NCBI GenBank assembly: GCA_003550325.1
Contig: QKWP01000007.1
Span: 795,886 to 859,885 of the forward strand
Source of the DNA: Gigaspora rosea
Taxonomy: Eukaryota; Glomeromycota; Glomeromycetes; Diversisporales; Gigasporaceae
DNA: 64,000 nucleotides
Direction: 5' to 3'
Under the pieces are notes generated by a model. That model saw only the letters and a list, made by a program, of their open reading frames with translations. It was not told where the DNA came from and made no database searches. Positions 53,148 through 63,289 of the stretch are shown here, in pieces (position 1 is the first letter of the stretch; each line of letters opens with the position of its first letter). A program made the position numbers and the translations under genes.

Positions 53148-54344
53148 GGGCCATGACAGATATTACATAATATCATAGGGGGGGGAGGGGGTAAGCCAAA
53201 GTCTTACATTACACATATATAATATATATAATTATATATATAATATAATATATTACTAATATATTATAATTTTTAGCACTAATTAAACTTATTTAAAATA
53301 TAATTATATACTGAAATGATGTATTTTTAAGTGCTAAAAAAGTTTATTTAGTATCCAAAGGTATATTTCATTAGTAAAATTTTGCATGATGCCAAATTTT
53401 TCATGATGCCAAATTTTTATATTTTTATTAATTGATAATCCACCTGTCAACTGGAGAGTAGTGAAATGTGGCACTCTTTCATCTAAAATTATTTTTCTTA
53501 CTAAGTTAACGTTACATGTCCACTAATTAAAAGCTGTAGAGCTCATCGAGACGCATCTAACGGTGGTTAGATAATCCAAATCGCCCAGTGGATGGCGAGA
53601 TATCATCGAAAAATGATAGGCCGACTATATAAAATCCCATGACGCAGATTACTATAGGCAAAATGTGGCATTCTTCAATTTAAAACTTTTTCTTACTAAG
53701 TTAACGATACATGTCCACTAATTGAAAGTTGTAAAGCTCGTCAAGAAGCATCTAACGGTGGTTAGATCATCCAAATCGGCCCAGTGGATGGCGAGATATC
53801 GTCGAAAAACGATTGGCCGACTATATAAAATCTCTATGTAAACAATGTTTGTTTACATAGAGATTTTATATAGTCGGCCAATCGTTTTTCGACGATATCT
53901 CGCCATCCACTAGACCGATTTGGATGAACTAACCACCGTTAGATGCATCTCGACAACTTTCAATTAGTGGACATGTATCATTAACTTAGTAAGAAAAAAC
54001 GTTTTAGATGGAAGCACGCCACATTTCGCCTATAGTGATTTTCATATGTAATCTGTCATGGGATTTTATATAGTCGGCCAATCGTTTTTCGACGATATCT
54101 CGCCATCCACTGGGCCGATTTGGATAATCTAACTACTGTTAGATGCGTCTCAACGAGCTCTACAACTTTCAATTAGTGGACATGTATCGTTAACTTAGTA
54201 GGAAAAAATTTTATATGGAAGAACGCCACATTTCGCCACTCTCCAAATTTTTTTTTAAAATTGACCAATCAGAATCGTCTTATGTGGGGAGAAGGGGGGG
54301 TACCCTCATAGTAAATGGATATTACGTAATATCTGTCACGGCCC
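53148..54344. mobile_element. PIF/Harbinger-like non-autonomous element, 1.2 kb
   Basis: Ends GGGCCATGACAGATATTACA and, reversed, GGGCCGTGACAGATATTACG are flanked by TAA (53145-53147 and 54345-54347). A TAA duplication with a GGGCC start fits PIF/Harbinger. G-rich runs lie near both ends (GGGGGGGGAGGGGG at 53187; reversed at 54290). The centre is a GGCGAGATATCGTCG-family copy. Non-coding. Confidence 0.88.
53424..54250. repeat. GGCGAGATATCGTCG-family repeat, copy 3
   Basis: Begins AATTGATAATCCACCTGTCA then ACTGGAGAGT, the family end, and closes with CGCCACTCTCC without the outer TIR. Four modules in alternating orientation; a hairpin centre TTTACATAGAGATTTTATATA at about 53840-53870. Confidence 0.85.
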
Positions 54345-54347
54345 TAA

Positions 54348-55100
54348 TTAATTTTATTAATTTTTAATTTTTTAAAAAAATTTATTAAGTTTTTAATTTT
54401 TTTAACCTTTTAAATATATACTTTTAGTAATTTTATTTATAAAAATCCTTCAGTCATTTTAAAAACAATTTTAAAAATTGAAATTTTTAAAAACTATTTG
54501 ATTAAAATTAGCTCAATTTTTTTTTATAAATAAATTATAACTATTATATTTATAGATATAATTTATAAGATATAGATTTAAAAATAATTGAAATAATTAC
54601 GTTACGACAAAACTTTTGAATTAACCCACAAATATATTAAAAATTATAATATATAATATGCAAACAGATAATATTCAATTTAAGAATTTTACTATTAAGT
54701 ATTATAATTTTAAATTTACTAAAATATATTAAATGTTACTATATTCGATATCGTAACTACAAGATTTTAAAACAGTCGATATTAGATGTTTTAAATAAAT
54801 ATAATATTCAAAAATAAATCTATACACGCAAAACTTTTTTTCTTGTTTGTATATCGATAAAACTGAATCAATGAATCCATACAACGACGATTAGTAAGTG
54901 ATACCGATCTGAAAATCTCAAGCTTCTTTGTAATCTGACACGGATTGGAAAGTTTATTAGGAATTATTACACAAATACATCAAATGATATATGGCTTGAA
55001 AAAAATATTTGACATTTGGCATTAGCAAATACATACGTACATAATACTAAACTTTCAACATTAGCAGTTAATTTCTGATTAATTTGGAACATTAGTTGAC
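54348..55100. other. AT-rich sequence, nothing recognised
   Basis: No conserved frame, terminal repeats or RNA gene is visible here. Confidence 0.5.
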
Positions 55101-55129
55101 GATCAATCAACTGAAATAACGCAATGATC

Positions 55130-55395
55130 TGACGTTATGTCTATTGCTTAACACAATGATCGACGTTCTATTGATATCTTTTATGTTGCATGCATGATTA
55201 ACGCTTAACACAATGATCGACGTTCTATTGATATCTTTTATGTTGCATGATGAATTGACGCTTAACACAATGATCGATGTTATGTCTATTGACACTTTTC
55301 AATGATCGACGTTATGTCTATTGACATCTTTTATGTCACATGCATGAATTAATGATCGACGTTATGTTTATTGTCATTCAACGTATCTTTTATGA
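55130..55395. repeat. Minisatellite AATGATCGACGTTNTRTCTATTG
   Basis: About five imperfect units of 55-60 bp: CACAATGATCGACGTTCTAT, TGATATCTTTTATGTTGCAT, then a GATTAACGCTTAA spacer. The short antisense frame is a product of the repeat. It lies just left of copy B. Confidence 0.85.
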
Positions 55396-56489
55396 AACAA
55401 ATTCTGCATAAGAAATCTGATGGCTTGTATTTTTTTTTTATATTACTTAGTTTACTCAGCCCTATGAGAAATTACAGCACGGAATAATACTGAAATACAC
55501 GGAAAAGTTTGAATACGTGACCACACAAACCTGCACGTAAATATACACGGGACAATGCACGGGAAAGCAAGTTCATGGCACGTAAAAGGGCGCGGATTCC
55601 GTGCAATGCTGCACGTACTTACGTGCAATTTTATGTGTTTTCTCGTGCATTGTCTCGTGCATATTTACATGCAGGTAACATATAATAGCATATGTCCATA
55701 CATATATACATAATAACATATATCGTATATGCATTATTTTATTAACTAAATTTTATTATTTTATTAACTAAATTTTATAAGTTTTATTAACTAAATTTTG
55801 TATTTTATTAAATAACTTAATTATTTAATTATTTTATTAATTAAATTTTATAATACAAATAGTTTAATTTAATAATTTACATGCGAATAAGAAAATACTT
55901 CTAATTACTAAAACTACCGACTTTAAAAATAACCCAGCAACTAATAATATCGAAAAAAAACAAAGTAATAGTACCAAAATGAAAGGTTTAAAAAAAAAAT
56001 CGAAATGACTACTCTAGAAATAACTCCAATAGGGACAACTCCGATTGTGGCAACTCCAATGGCAGTAACTCAAGGGAGAGGCTAAAATGCAATAATATAC
56101 AGAGAGATAAAAAATAAAAGAAAAAAATAATAGTAAAAAAAATAAAGCTGCGATACCACCAAAAATGATGAAAAACATACACCAAAAATGATAGTGATTC
56201 CAAAGGAGAAGCTTCCAAGGCAATAACTCTAAAGGATGGTTTAAACAATGACAATAACTAAAAAAAATTATATAAAAATTAATGAGTTGTAAAAAAAAAA
56301 ATTATAAAAAAATATAAGATGATAAAAATGATAAGAGTAAACAAAAAAAAAAAAAAGCAATATTTATTTGCTTACAAATCAAATATAATTTGTGCGCGTC
56401 AATGCACGGAAATTATTATTGATAAGTGCAAAAAAAAACAAAAAAAAAACAACAAAATAAATGTTTTTGTGCGCGTCAATGCAGGAATT

Positions 56490-56960
56490 TATAATCATTA
56501 AGAATCTTAACGATCATCACGTTAATGCACGGAATTATGATCGTTAAGGATCTTAATGATCATCATGTTAGTACATGAAATTATGATCGTTAAAAATCTT
56601 AACGATTGTGACGATCACGATATTAATGCACTGAAATTATGATCGTTAAGGAGTCTTAACGATTGTGATGATCATACATTTTGTACAGAAATGATCGTTA
56701 AGAACCTTAACGATTGTGATGATCGTTAAGTCAGTGAACTGAAACTTTCGTTAAGAATATTAACGATTGTGCACGTCAAAGCACGAAAATTATGATTATG
56801 ATCGTTAAGAATCTTAACGATTATGCATGTCAGTGCACGAAAATTATTATCGTTAAGAATCTTAACGATTGTGCACGTTAGTGCATGAAATTTATGATCG
56901 TTAAGAATCTTAACGATTGTCACGTTAGTGCACGGAAATTATGTGATCATTAAGATTAAT
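56490..56960. repeat. Palindromic CGTTAAGAATCTTAACG array in copy B
   Basis: About ten units of ATGATCGTTAAGAATCTTAA/CGATTGTGCACGTCAGTGCA, spaced 45-60 bp, far fewer than in copy A. The palindrome and the GTGCAC spacer are both conserved between copies. Confidence 0.9.
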
Positions 56961-57339
56961 ACATGTCAATAAATGTTTATAATACTATGCACGATAGTGC
57001 ACGGATTTCAATATTTCGTGTGATAACGTGTATTAAATTTTTTGGATGATCAGTTTCCGTGCAGTTTCCTTGCAGTGATTATAAAACCCGTGCTTACCTT
57101 CAGGTGAGAGACCGTCCCAAATTAGGTAAAAATTTCCGATATGGTTACACAAGCATAAAATTTTTTTATAGGTTTTACGACACTTTTTTACATTTTTAGG
57201 GGCTTCGGGTAACCTATCCTTTTAACAAACGTGACAAATCGAACTAAGTGAACTTGAAGTTTTCGCACTATATTTTAACAAAAGCGGTTGATTCAAGTAG
57301 ATTCAGTTGATCTTAGTTTAATTTACTTAACAAAAAATA

Positions 57340-58225
57340 TGTCTGAAATTAAGAAGTGTATGGAATGTAAAACTACTAAATTCCATTAGTTTCGTTCGTT
57401 AGCAGGAAATAAATGGGAGGAAGCCGAAGCTAATGGTTTGATCAAGGCAACCTGGGTAAAAGGTAACAAATTATGCAACACATGTTATATGAATTTTGTA
57501 GAGAATCAGTTAAGAAAAGCCAAATGGGTGAAAAGTCTCGGTTGAAGAAGTTGAAGCCAGTGAAGTTGTAGCCGAGCCTGTAGCAAATGTAGCCATAGGC
57601 GCTGTAGAAGTAATTGATATAGAAGACATAATTAGAAAAGAAATAGAAGCTAAAATTAAAGAAGGCATAGAATTGTGAGACATGGAAACTATAATAGAAG
57701 AGGAAGTTGAGGCCATAAACGACGAGGAAGGTATGATTAATCTTGTTGGGGTTATCAGGGCGATATCAAGAATTTTTTATGAAAGAGAATATGTGCAAAA
57801 AGAAGGACCTATATATTCTTTTGATGAAATGTGAGAATTACTAACACAAACTGATCCAAGCTTAAAGGATTTTTTTTAACCAGCTTTATTTATTAGCTCG
57901 GCCATTTGAACGTTGTGAGAAAACAATCGGGCGTATGAAAAAATTGATGGTGTTTTTATGTTATCTTCTAGCGTCGTTAAATAATTCTAAAATTAATTCT
58001 TTTAAGTTTGATTTGGCATATTATTTAGATTCTGTAGGTACAAGCAATGAAGATCTGAATACTCTAGCAAATCTTGGAATAACTACAACTGCAAGAGCAG
58101 TAGATCATAGAAAGAAACAAATTTCGGAGGCACATGAAGAATATATAGAGAAAGTTCTTGAGAATCGTTCTGAAAATGCTTTCATATTGAATATTGATGA
58201 TTATCATAATATTCATGTTAACTGA
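57340..58225 (+). pseudogene. Broken N-terminal part of the transposase-like gene
   Basis: ATG at 57340 starts MSEIKKCMECKTTKFH, then a stop at 57388-57390, then NKLCNTCYMNFVENQ. Two CxxC pairs suggest an N-terminal zinc-binding domain. Further stops and a frame change follow between 57500 and 57880. From 57935 the frame is open (MKKLMVFLCYLLASLNNS...NIDDYHNIHVN) to TGA at 58223-58225. The reading frame then continues in register into the ORF at 58262, with QPNTTSTSWAAH between. IDDYHNIH could hold a catalytic Asp. Confidence 0.8.
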
Positions 58226-58261
58226 CAACCCAATACTACCAGCACGTCTTGGGCAGCACAC

Positions 58262-59929
58262 ATGGCAACAATTATTGCGAATCCATGCCCCACATCAGCT
58301 ATACCACAGAATAGGGCACTCAACCCAAAAGTCGTTGATGATGAGCTAATTATGAAGCATCTCGACGAACGATTTATTGTAAATCTTGGAATTTCTTACT
58401 ATGATCGTAGACAAAAATATATAGGTAAGTGTTCTGATGATAAGCTTATGAAAAGACTAACATTGCACAGCTATGATGACAGATTGGAAGAAAAAAAGAA
58501 GAGCAACAGGCATATACAGAATGCCATTCTTTTCAATTTCGGCGAAAGCCACTTGAAGAGTGTTGAAGATTATACGAAAGATCTCCAAATCATGTATAAT
58601 CAAAAGCTGATGCAAGAATATCTTTCTAATAACATAGTTCCAATTGTTGCTGACTGGCCTGGGCAGTTCTTTATTCGCAAGGCTATTGCATATCAGCTTC
58701 TTCTTAACAACGAAATAATCCCTTCATGTGTTATGGCATTTATACCTATGATGGGACCTCTTCACGTTTCCTTAAACAGTCGTGAGCTCGTTTTTAAGAA
58801 GAATTGGTTTTTATTTAACGAAGTCTATAAAGGTATATTCGGACAAAAAAAGGAACTTGGTAAAAAGCCACAGCCATGGCGAATTGATTTAATGCTTCAC
58901 ATTATGCACATGGCGTGGCTTGATATTTCTGATTTGGTTTATTCAAAATTTGGTCGTACTTGTAAGAATATTGAATTCTTATATCTAACCAATCTTTTGA
59001 GTAATTTAATCCTTTTAGTTCTTGAAGTTTACGCGGTACACCATCGAGAGGGTAACTGGCCAGCTTACGAAGAGGCTTGTATGCGCTGTTGGAGCGATCT
59101 TTTCCTTCAATTTGACCGAAGGAATTATAAGCGTGCACCTTTAATGTTTTTCTCCGATATTTTTTACTGGATGAAAGAAAATCATCCCATGTTCGAAATG
59201 GTTACTAATAATCTTTCTTCTTTAAGCGATTGTCCTGTAGAGCTTGTCCACAGTATAATTCGACGACGTACAACTAAGTTTTCCGAGGCGAATCAATTGC
59301 AAAAAGAGGCACGCTTTATTTTTCAGCACCGGGGAGACAATGCTTTTCGACAATATTTTGTGAATTCAATTAAATATCCTTATTCTCCAAAGCAATTGCA
59401 CACACTTTATCAAAAGTGTGCTACAATACTCCTAAACACGTTTAAGAAGATATATCGAGGACGCTATCTATATTCTTCTATTATTAGTTCATCAGACAAT
59501 ATTAACACTTATAATTTGCCTTCTTTAGGTTATGAAATAACGGATCGTCATTTACCAAGAGGATTCGTTACATCAAGAAAGCCTTTTACAACCATCTTAT
59601 GCGATTACGTGCATTGTGACCGCACCAATTGTTCTAACTACTCAGATAATGGAAAAGTTCTTGCATGTGGGCATGGTTATCACGATTATTGTTTAGAAAA
59701 ATGTAATTTAAAATGTTTGATTTGTCTTGATTATCTTCGGGGTGAGGTTTCAAAAAATATTAATGCTTTACGGGTAAGTATGAGGAAAAAGTTGGGTGAA
59801 AATGAATTTATAGAAGAAGATTTTGGGGGCGTAGTTGAGGATGATTTGGATAATTCCGAAACAGCAATCGACGATGCAGCAACAATAGAGAATTTAGAAA
59901 ATGCAAAAAAATCTTTTTTTGAGTTGTAG
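58262..59929 (+). CDS. Transposase-like protein with RING-like C terminus (main open part)
   Basis: 555 residues open from Met 58262. Motifs: ADWPGQFFIRKAIAYQ (about 130), MAFIPMMGPLHVSLNSRELV (about 160), KKPQPWRIDLMLH, VELVHSIIRRRTTKFSEANQ (about 325-345). The C-terminal 430-490 is a cross-brace-like zinc domain: CDYVHC, CSNYSDNGKVLACGHGYHDYC, CNLKCLICLDYL, with Cys/His spacing as in RING fingers. The tail is acidic. The frame upstream is in register but broken, so the true protein was about 850 residues. IDDYHNIH upstream and ADWPGQ here may be catalytic acidic positions, which is a guess. Its place inside perfect TIRs and target duplications makes transposase the best reading. Confidence 0.8.
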   Translation: MATIIANPCPTSAIPQNRALNPKVVDDELIMKHLDERFIVNLGISYYDRRQKYIGKCSDDKLMKRLTLHSYDDRLEEKKKSNRHIQNAILFNFGESHLKSVEDYTKDLQIMYNQKLMQEYLSNNIVPIVADWPGQFFIRKAIAYQLLLNNEIIPSCVMAFIPMMGPLHVSLNSRELVFKKNWFLFNEVYKGIFGQKKELGKKPQPWRIDLMLHIMHMAWLDISDLVYSKFGRTCKNIEFLYLTNLLSNLILLVLEVYAVHHREGNWPAYEEACMRCWSDLFLQFDRRNYKRAPLMFFSDIFYWMKENHPMFEMVTNNLSSLSDCPVELVHSIIRRRTTKFSEANQLQKEARFIFQHRGDNAFRQYFVNSIKYPYSPKQLHTLYQKCATILLNTFKKIYRGRYLYSSIISSSDNINTYNLPSLGYEITDRHLPRGFVTSRKPFTTILCDYVHCDRTNCSNYSDNGKVLACGHGYHDYCLEKCNLKCLICLDYLRGEVSKNINALRVSMRKKLGENEFIEEDFGGVVEDDLDNSETAIDDAATIENLENAKKSFFEL

Positions 59930-60477
59930 TGTTTTTTTTTATTAAAAAAAATTATGTAATTATCTTTTTTATTAAATAAATATTTTAACATCAAAAAAAT
60001 ACATTCATCTTTAAGAAAAAAAAAGTTGCGGTTTTTTTTAATTGAGCGCAGTATTTAAAAATTGTAAGTTTTTTTGGGTGTGCGCAGTATTTGAAAAAAT
60101 CGAAAGTTTTTTGGTGTGCGCAGTATTTAAGTTTTTTTTTAATAATCAGTAAATCGCACAATTTACAAATTCTTATCACATAATTATTAAGTATTTAAAC
60201 AAAAGTTTTTTTTAATAATCAGTAAATCGAATACAAATTTTGTATATACCAATCATAGGTCAGTATTGTAAAACATATAAAAAAATTTTGTTTATCAGTT
60301 GTGTAACAATCGGGTGACTCAGGTCATTATTTCCAAATTGGGGACGGTCTCTCCTGAAGTGCTTACCCGCATACAATTTCGTATTTTTACTCCTGTGTAT
60401 CGAATTTTCATAGGGCAGTCAATACAGTTATTTAAAAATGTCAGCACAATCAATAATTAAAACCTTTTTTTATAAAT

Positions 60478-60495
60478 ATAAAAGATATTCTCGTC
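60478..60495 (+). promoter_or_regulatory. TATA box of the second Zn2Cys6 gene
   Basis: TTTTATAAATATAAAAGATA lies about 120 bp before ATG 60609 and only about 60 bp from the end of copy B (60415). The leader (CTTTCACCATATTTCAATCT) is pyrimidine-rich. Confidence 0.55.
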
Positions 60496-60608
60496 TTTCA
60501 CCATATTTCAATCTCAATTTTTTTTTCTAAAGATCAAATAAGGAATCATTTTTAACCATACCTTTTAGCTATTTAGTGATTATCTTTTTACATCTACTTT
60601 TATTGATC

Positions 60609-61073
60609 ATGCCTTGTTCAAATCGACCAAAGCGAGGCCGTTATGCGACTAACGCATGTACTAGTTGCCGCAAAAAACATTTAAAGTGTTCTGAAGGAAC
60701 TACTTGCACCAATTGTGCATTACACAACCTTGAGTGTGTTTATATTAAGCCGCTTAAAAAACGAGGACCGAGAACAGTCAATAGATCAACTTATGTTTTT
60801 GAAAGTACCTTCTGCGACACCACAAGTATCGAACAAGAACACACATTGGCTTCAACTGGATATCAATTTAGCACATTCACCCCTTCTTACGTTATCGAAG
60901 AGTCTCAGTCAATTCAAACCAATTTTTTTCTCAGCCAAGAATATAATGATACCATTTATGTTATGCCAAATAACAACATGCCCATTAATTTCAGTAGCAC
61001 TTTTTTTTTACCTATCAATCATCCCTCTTCTTCTATTGCTTCTAACTTAGATTATTTATTTAGACCCTTTTAG
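60609..61073 (+). CDS. Small Zn2Cys6 DNA-binding protein, paralogue
   Basis: 154 residues from ATG 60609; an upstream in-frame ATG at 60576 would add a hydrophobic stretch (MIIFLHLLLLI) not seen in the paralogue, so the inner start is preferred. C17, C20, C27, C33, C36, C43 form the Zn2Cys6 cluster, then KKRGPRTVNRS. The tail has one STGYQFSTFTPSYVIEE unit where the 25736 gene has two. Both end in an SSIASNL-containing C terminus. Nuclear DNA binding is inferred from the family; no activation domain is recognised. Confidence 0.85.
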   Translation: MPCSNRPKRGRYATNACTSCRKKHLKCSEGTTCTNCALHNLECVYIKPLKKRGPRTVNRSTYVFESTFCDTTSIEQEHTLASTGYQFSTFTPSYVIEESQSIQTNFFLSQEYNDTIYVMPNNNMPINFSSTFFLPINHPSSSIASNLDYLFRPF

Positions 61074-61089
61074 GATTAAATTATTAAGC

Positions 61090-62520
61090 ATTATGATTGA
61101 CATTATAATTTATATGATCGTCTTTAAGCTTTTTTTTTTGTTTTAAAACATATGAATTAAAAAGCTAAAATAGTGGGTTAGGCGGAATTGTTAGTCAAAA
61201 TTGTTTTAGGCAATGTTACAATATTTTCGGCTTTCGGACATTTAGCATGTCAAAATCTGAAATCCCAAACTATGTCTAAGCGTTGAATGTCTAAATTAAT
61301 ATTAGATTTATTTTTTTAAGAGTTGTTATTAATTATCTGATTTTGTTCTTTGGTTTACAATAAACTGCTTATATTTTCAAAAAGTGTGACATATAAATTG
61401 CAATAAAATATTATAAATACCGAATATATATTAGAAAAGTTTGTCCTTTTTTTTTTTTTTTTTTTTTTACAAAATTATATGTGTATATAATATATATATA
61501 GTGTATATATATACATAAGTCTTATATAAATATTAGTTGCATCATCAGAAGCAATGTTAAAGAAATTAGAAATCAGAAATCAGAATCATTGATTTCTTTC
61601 TTTCTTTCTTTCTTTTTTTTTTTTTGATGCAGATTTCACATATATTTGCAAACCGTAATCAATTATTTCGTCATTAATTGGGTTTTAATTGTTGCGGTTT
61701 GCAAAATTTTGCACAAACCACAATAATTAAAGATTATTATAAAACAGCGATTATGTTATTAGTTCTGTATTGTTAGTTTGGCCTAATTTATTTTTTTAAA
61801 GTACTTCGGTCTCTACAATAAATAAAGTTTGCAAACTTTGATATATTCAGGATTAAATTTAAACTATAATATTTAAAAAATCTTTCAGAAAAACTATAAT
61901 TCTACATATCAACTAGGGTTGTCATTATAAAAATTACATTTTTACTTATAAGAAAATTACATGTAATTTACGAATCTGTAATGTAGCATTAATTAGTGCA
62001 TTGTGATAATTGTGCCAGCGTTACAAAAGTTTTACCAGCATTAATAGTTATCCATCATTATGTTATATCTGATATAATACTGGTATACGTCATAGAAAAA
62101 TTATCAGATTGATTAATGATTTAATTTTACGTTTTTTCGTTAAAAAAGAAATAAATAAAAATATAGAGAATAAAGAAACCCCATTAATGTAGTTATTTTT
62201 TTTTTATAAAAGATAGGATCTATAGCTAAAAAAAGGATTTTTTTATATATGGAATTTATAATTCAAGTAAAACTTTCCATAAAGCTCTTTTATATTTTAT
62301 GTTTTCTTTTGTCTGAATGAAAATAGCCGATTACAATATTTGTACAATATTGCTATAAGTATTGTACTACGTTATACAGTATAGAAAAGCCAATCAAACT
62401 GCAATGTCAGGTGTAACGTAAACTTATTTGCCCTTTGAAATTTTTTTTAGTATAAGTATATTCTACCTTAACCTTAAGCGAACTTCTTTGTTTATAAAAT
62501 TATCGCACATTAATATCTGC
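61090..62520. other. Non-coding stretch with simple repeats
   Basis: T runs at 61448-61470, (TA)n at 61480-61515, CTTT repeats at 61597-61615, and GCAAACCGTAATCAATTA/TTGCGGTTTGC near 61650-61710, an inverted stretch. GCCAATCAAACTGCAATGTC then AGGTGTAACGT at 62389-62424 is a MITE-associated motif without its partner end. No gene is seen. Confidence 0.5.
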
Positions 62521-62534
62521 AAATACTATTATTC

Positions 62535-62700
62535 TTTTATATATATATATATATATATATTATGATTGAGAAATCTTTGTTTTTTTATATATATATATTA
62601 TTATGATTGAGAAATCTTTTTTTTATATATATATATATATTATTATGATTGAGAAATCTTTTTTTTTTATATATATATTATTATGATTGAGAAATCTAAT
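62535..62700 (+). repeat. Minisatellite: (TA)n plus TTATGATTGAGAAATCTTT
   Basis: Four units of 40-50 bp made of a TA run and TTATGATTGAGAAATCT followed by T runs. Unit length varies with the TA and T runs. Confidence 0.92.
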
Positions 62701-62949
62701 TAATATGCCATGCCTTTATAAAAATACAAATCATCGTAGCCGCGGTACAAAACAGGTTGCAATAAAATTTATTCTGACTACTTTACCATTTATAATACTC
62801 CAAAGTATCTTGGTAAGAAAATTCGAATTTAGAAGGTAGTATGCATAAAAAAATGGGTTCAATCAGTTCCTTACTGTAAATTTAATGTTAATTAAATAAT
62901 GCTAATAAAACACGTATTGCTTGATAATATATAATATTAAAATTTAGAT

Positions 62950-63285
62950 ACGTTAGGAAAGTTCGAATTCTCAGTGGTGACATTGAGAATTTGAGAAAAA
63001 GAATAAATGATACAAAGAAAAAACTGGATAAAATTAGATCAGATGATGATGGATCTAGACTCGATGAAAAAGGAATTGGAAGAAATGAAAATGAAGTTGA
63101 AAAAGATTTGGAGGGAATGAAACAAAATTGGAGGAGACATTGGAGGAGATGAATAAAAAATTGGAAGTGACGTTGGAGATGAAAACAAAATTTGAGGAGA
63201 CATTTGGGGAGATGAAAGCATAATTGGAAAAAAGCCAACGAACAATCGATGTTCTTCATTCAAAAATTACTGGAGAACTTTAAGT
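62950..63285 (+). pseudogene. Degenerate coiled-coil protein fragment
   Basis: Plus-strand frames give heptad-like, Lys/Glu/Leu-rich stretches: DIENLRKRINDTKKKLDKI, MDLDSMKKELEEMKMKLKKI, then ETLEEMNKKLEVTLEMKTKF and LEKSQRTIDVLHSKITGEL. They lie in different frames with stops between. The composition differs from the surrounding AT-rich DNA. Antisense frames over it (62888-63263) are shadows. The parent gene is not identified. Confidence 0.55.
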
Positions 63286-63289
63286 GAAG

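Larger units (their letters stand above)
57099..60358 (+). mobile_element. 3.26 kb DNA transposon with 9-bp target duplication
   Basis: Ends TTCAGGTGAGAGACCGTCCC and, reversed, TTCAGGAGAGACCGTCCCCA. A perfect 9-bp duplication GTGCTTACC lies at 57090-57098 and 60359-60367; copy A of the host repeat reads through the site undisturbed (AAGCATGGGTTTC reversed). The element carries one transposase-like gene with a C-terminal RING-like domain. A 9-bp duplication is typical of Mutator-like elements, but the protein shows no MULE signature I can name. The family is left unassigned. Confidence 0.9.
55460..60415 (-). mobile_element. Copy B of the CCCTAT-TIR non-coding element, with a transposon inside
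   Basis: Starts CCCTATGAGAAATTACAGCA and ends (reversed) CCCTATGAAAATTCGATACA; CAG flanks it at 55457-55459 and 60416-60418. Without the insert at 57099-60358 it is about 1.7 kb. Order matches copy A reversed: TACCTGCACGTAAATATR block, A-rich region with AACTCCAATRG units, CGTTAAGAATCTTAACGAT array (56490-56950), GTGATAACGTGTATTAAATT block, TGCTTACCCGCAT end. Confidence 0.88.

Noticed and set aside
58262-59929. Host RING-type ubiquitin ligase
   Set aside because: The RING-like end is real, but the gene lies between TIRs with a 9-bp target duplication, so a transposon protein is more likely.
62888-63263. Minus-strand Phe/Leu/Cys-rich frames
   Set aside because: They are shadows of the plus-strand Lys/Glu-rich coiled-coil fragment.
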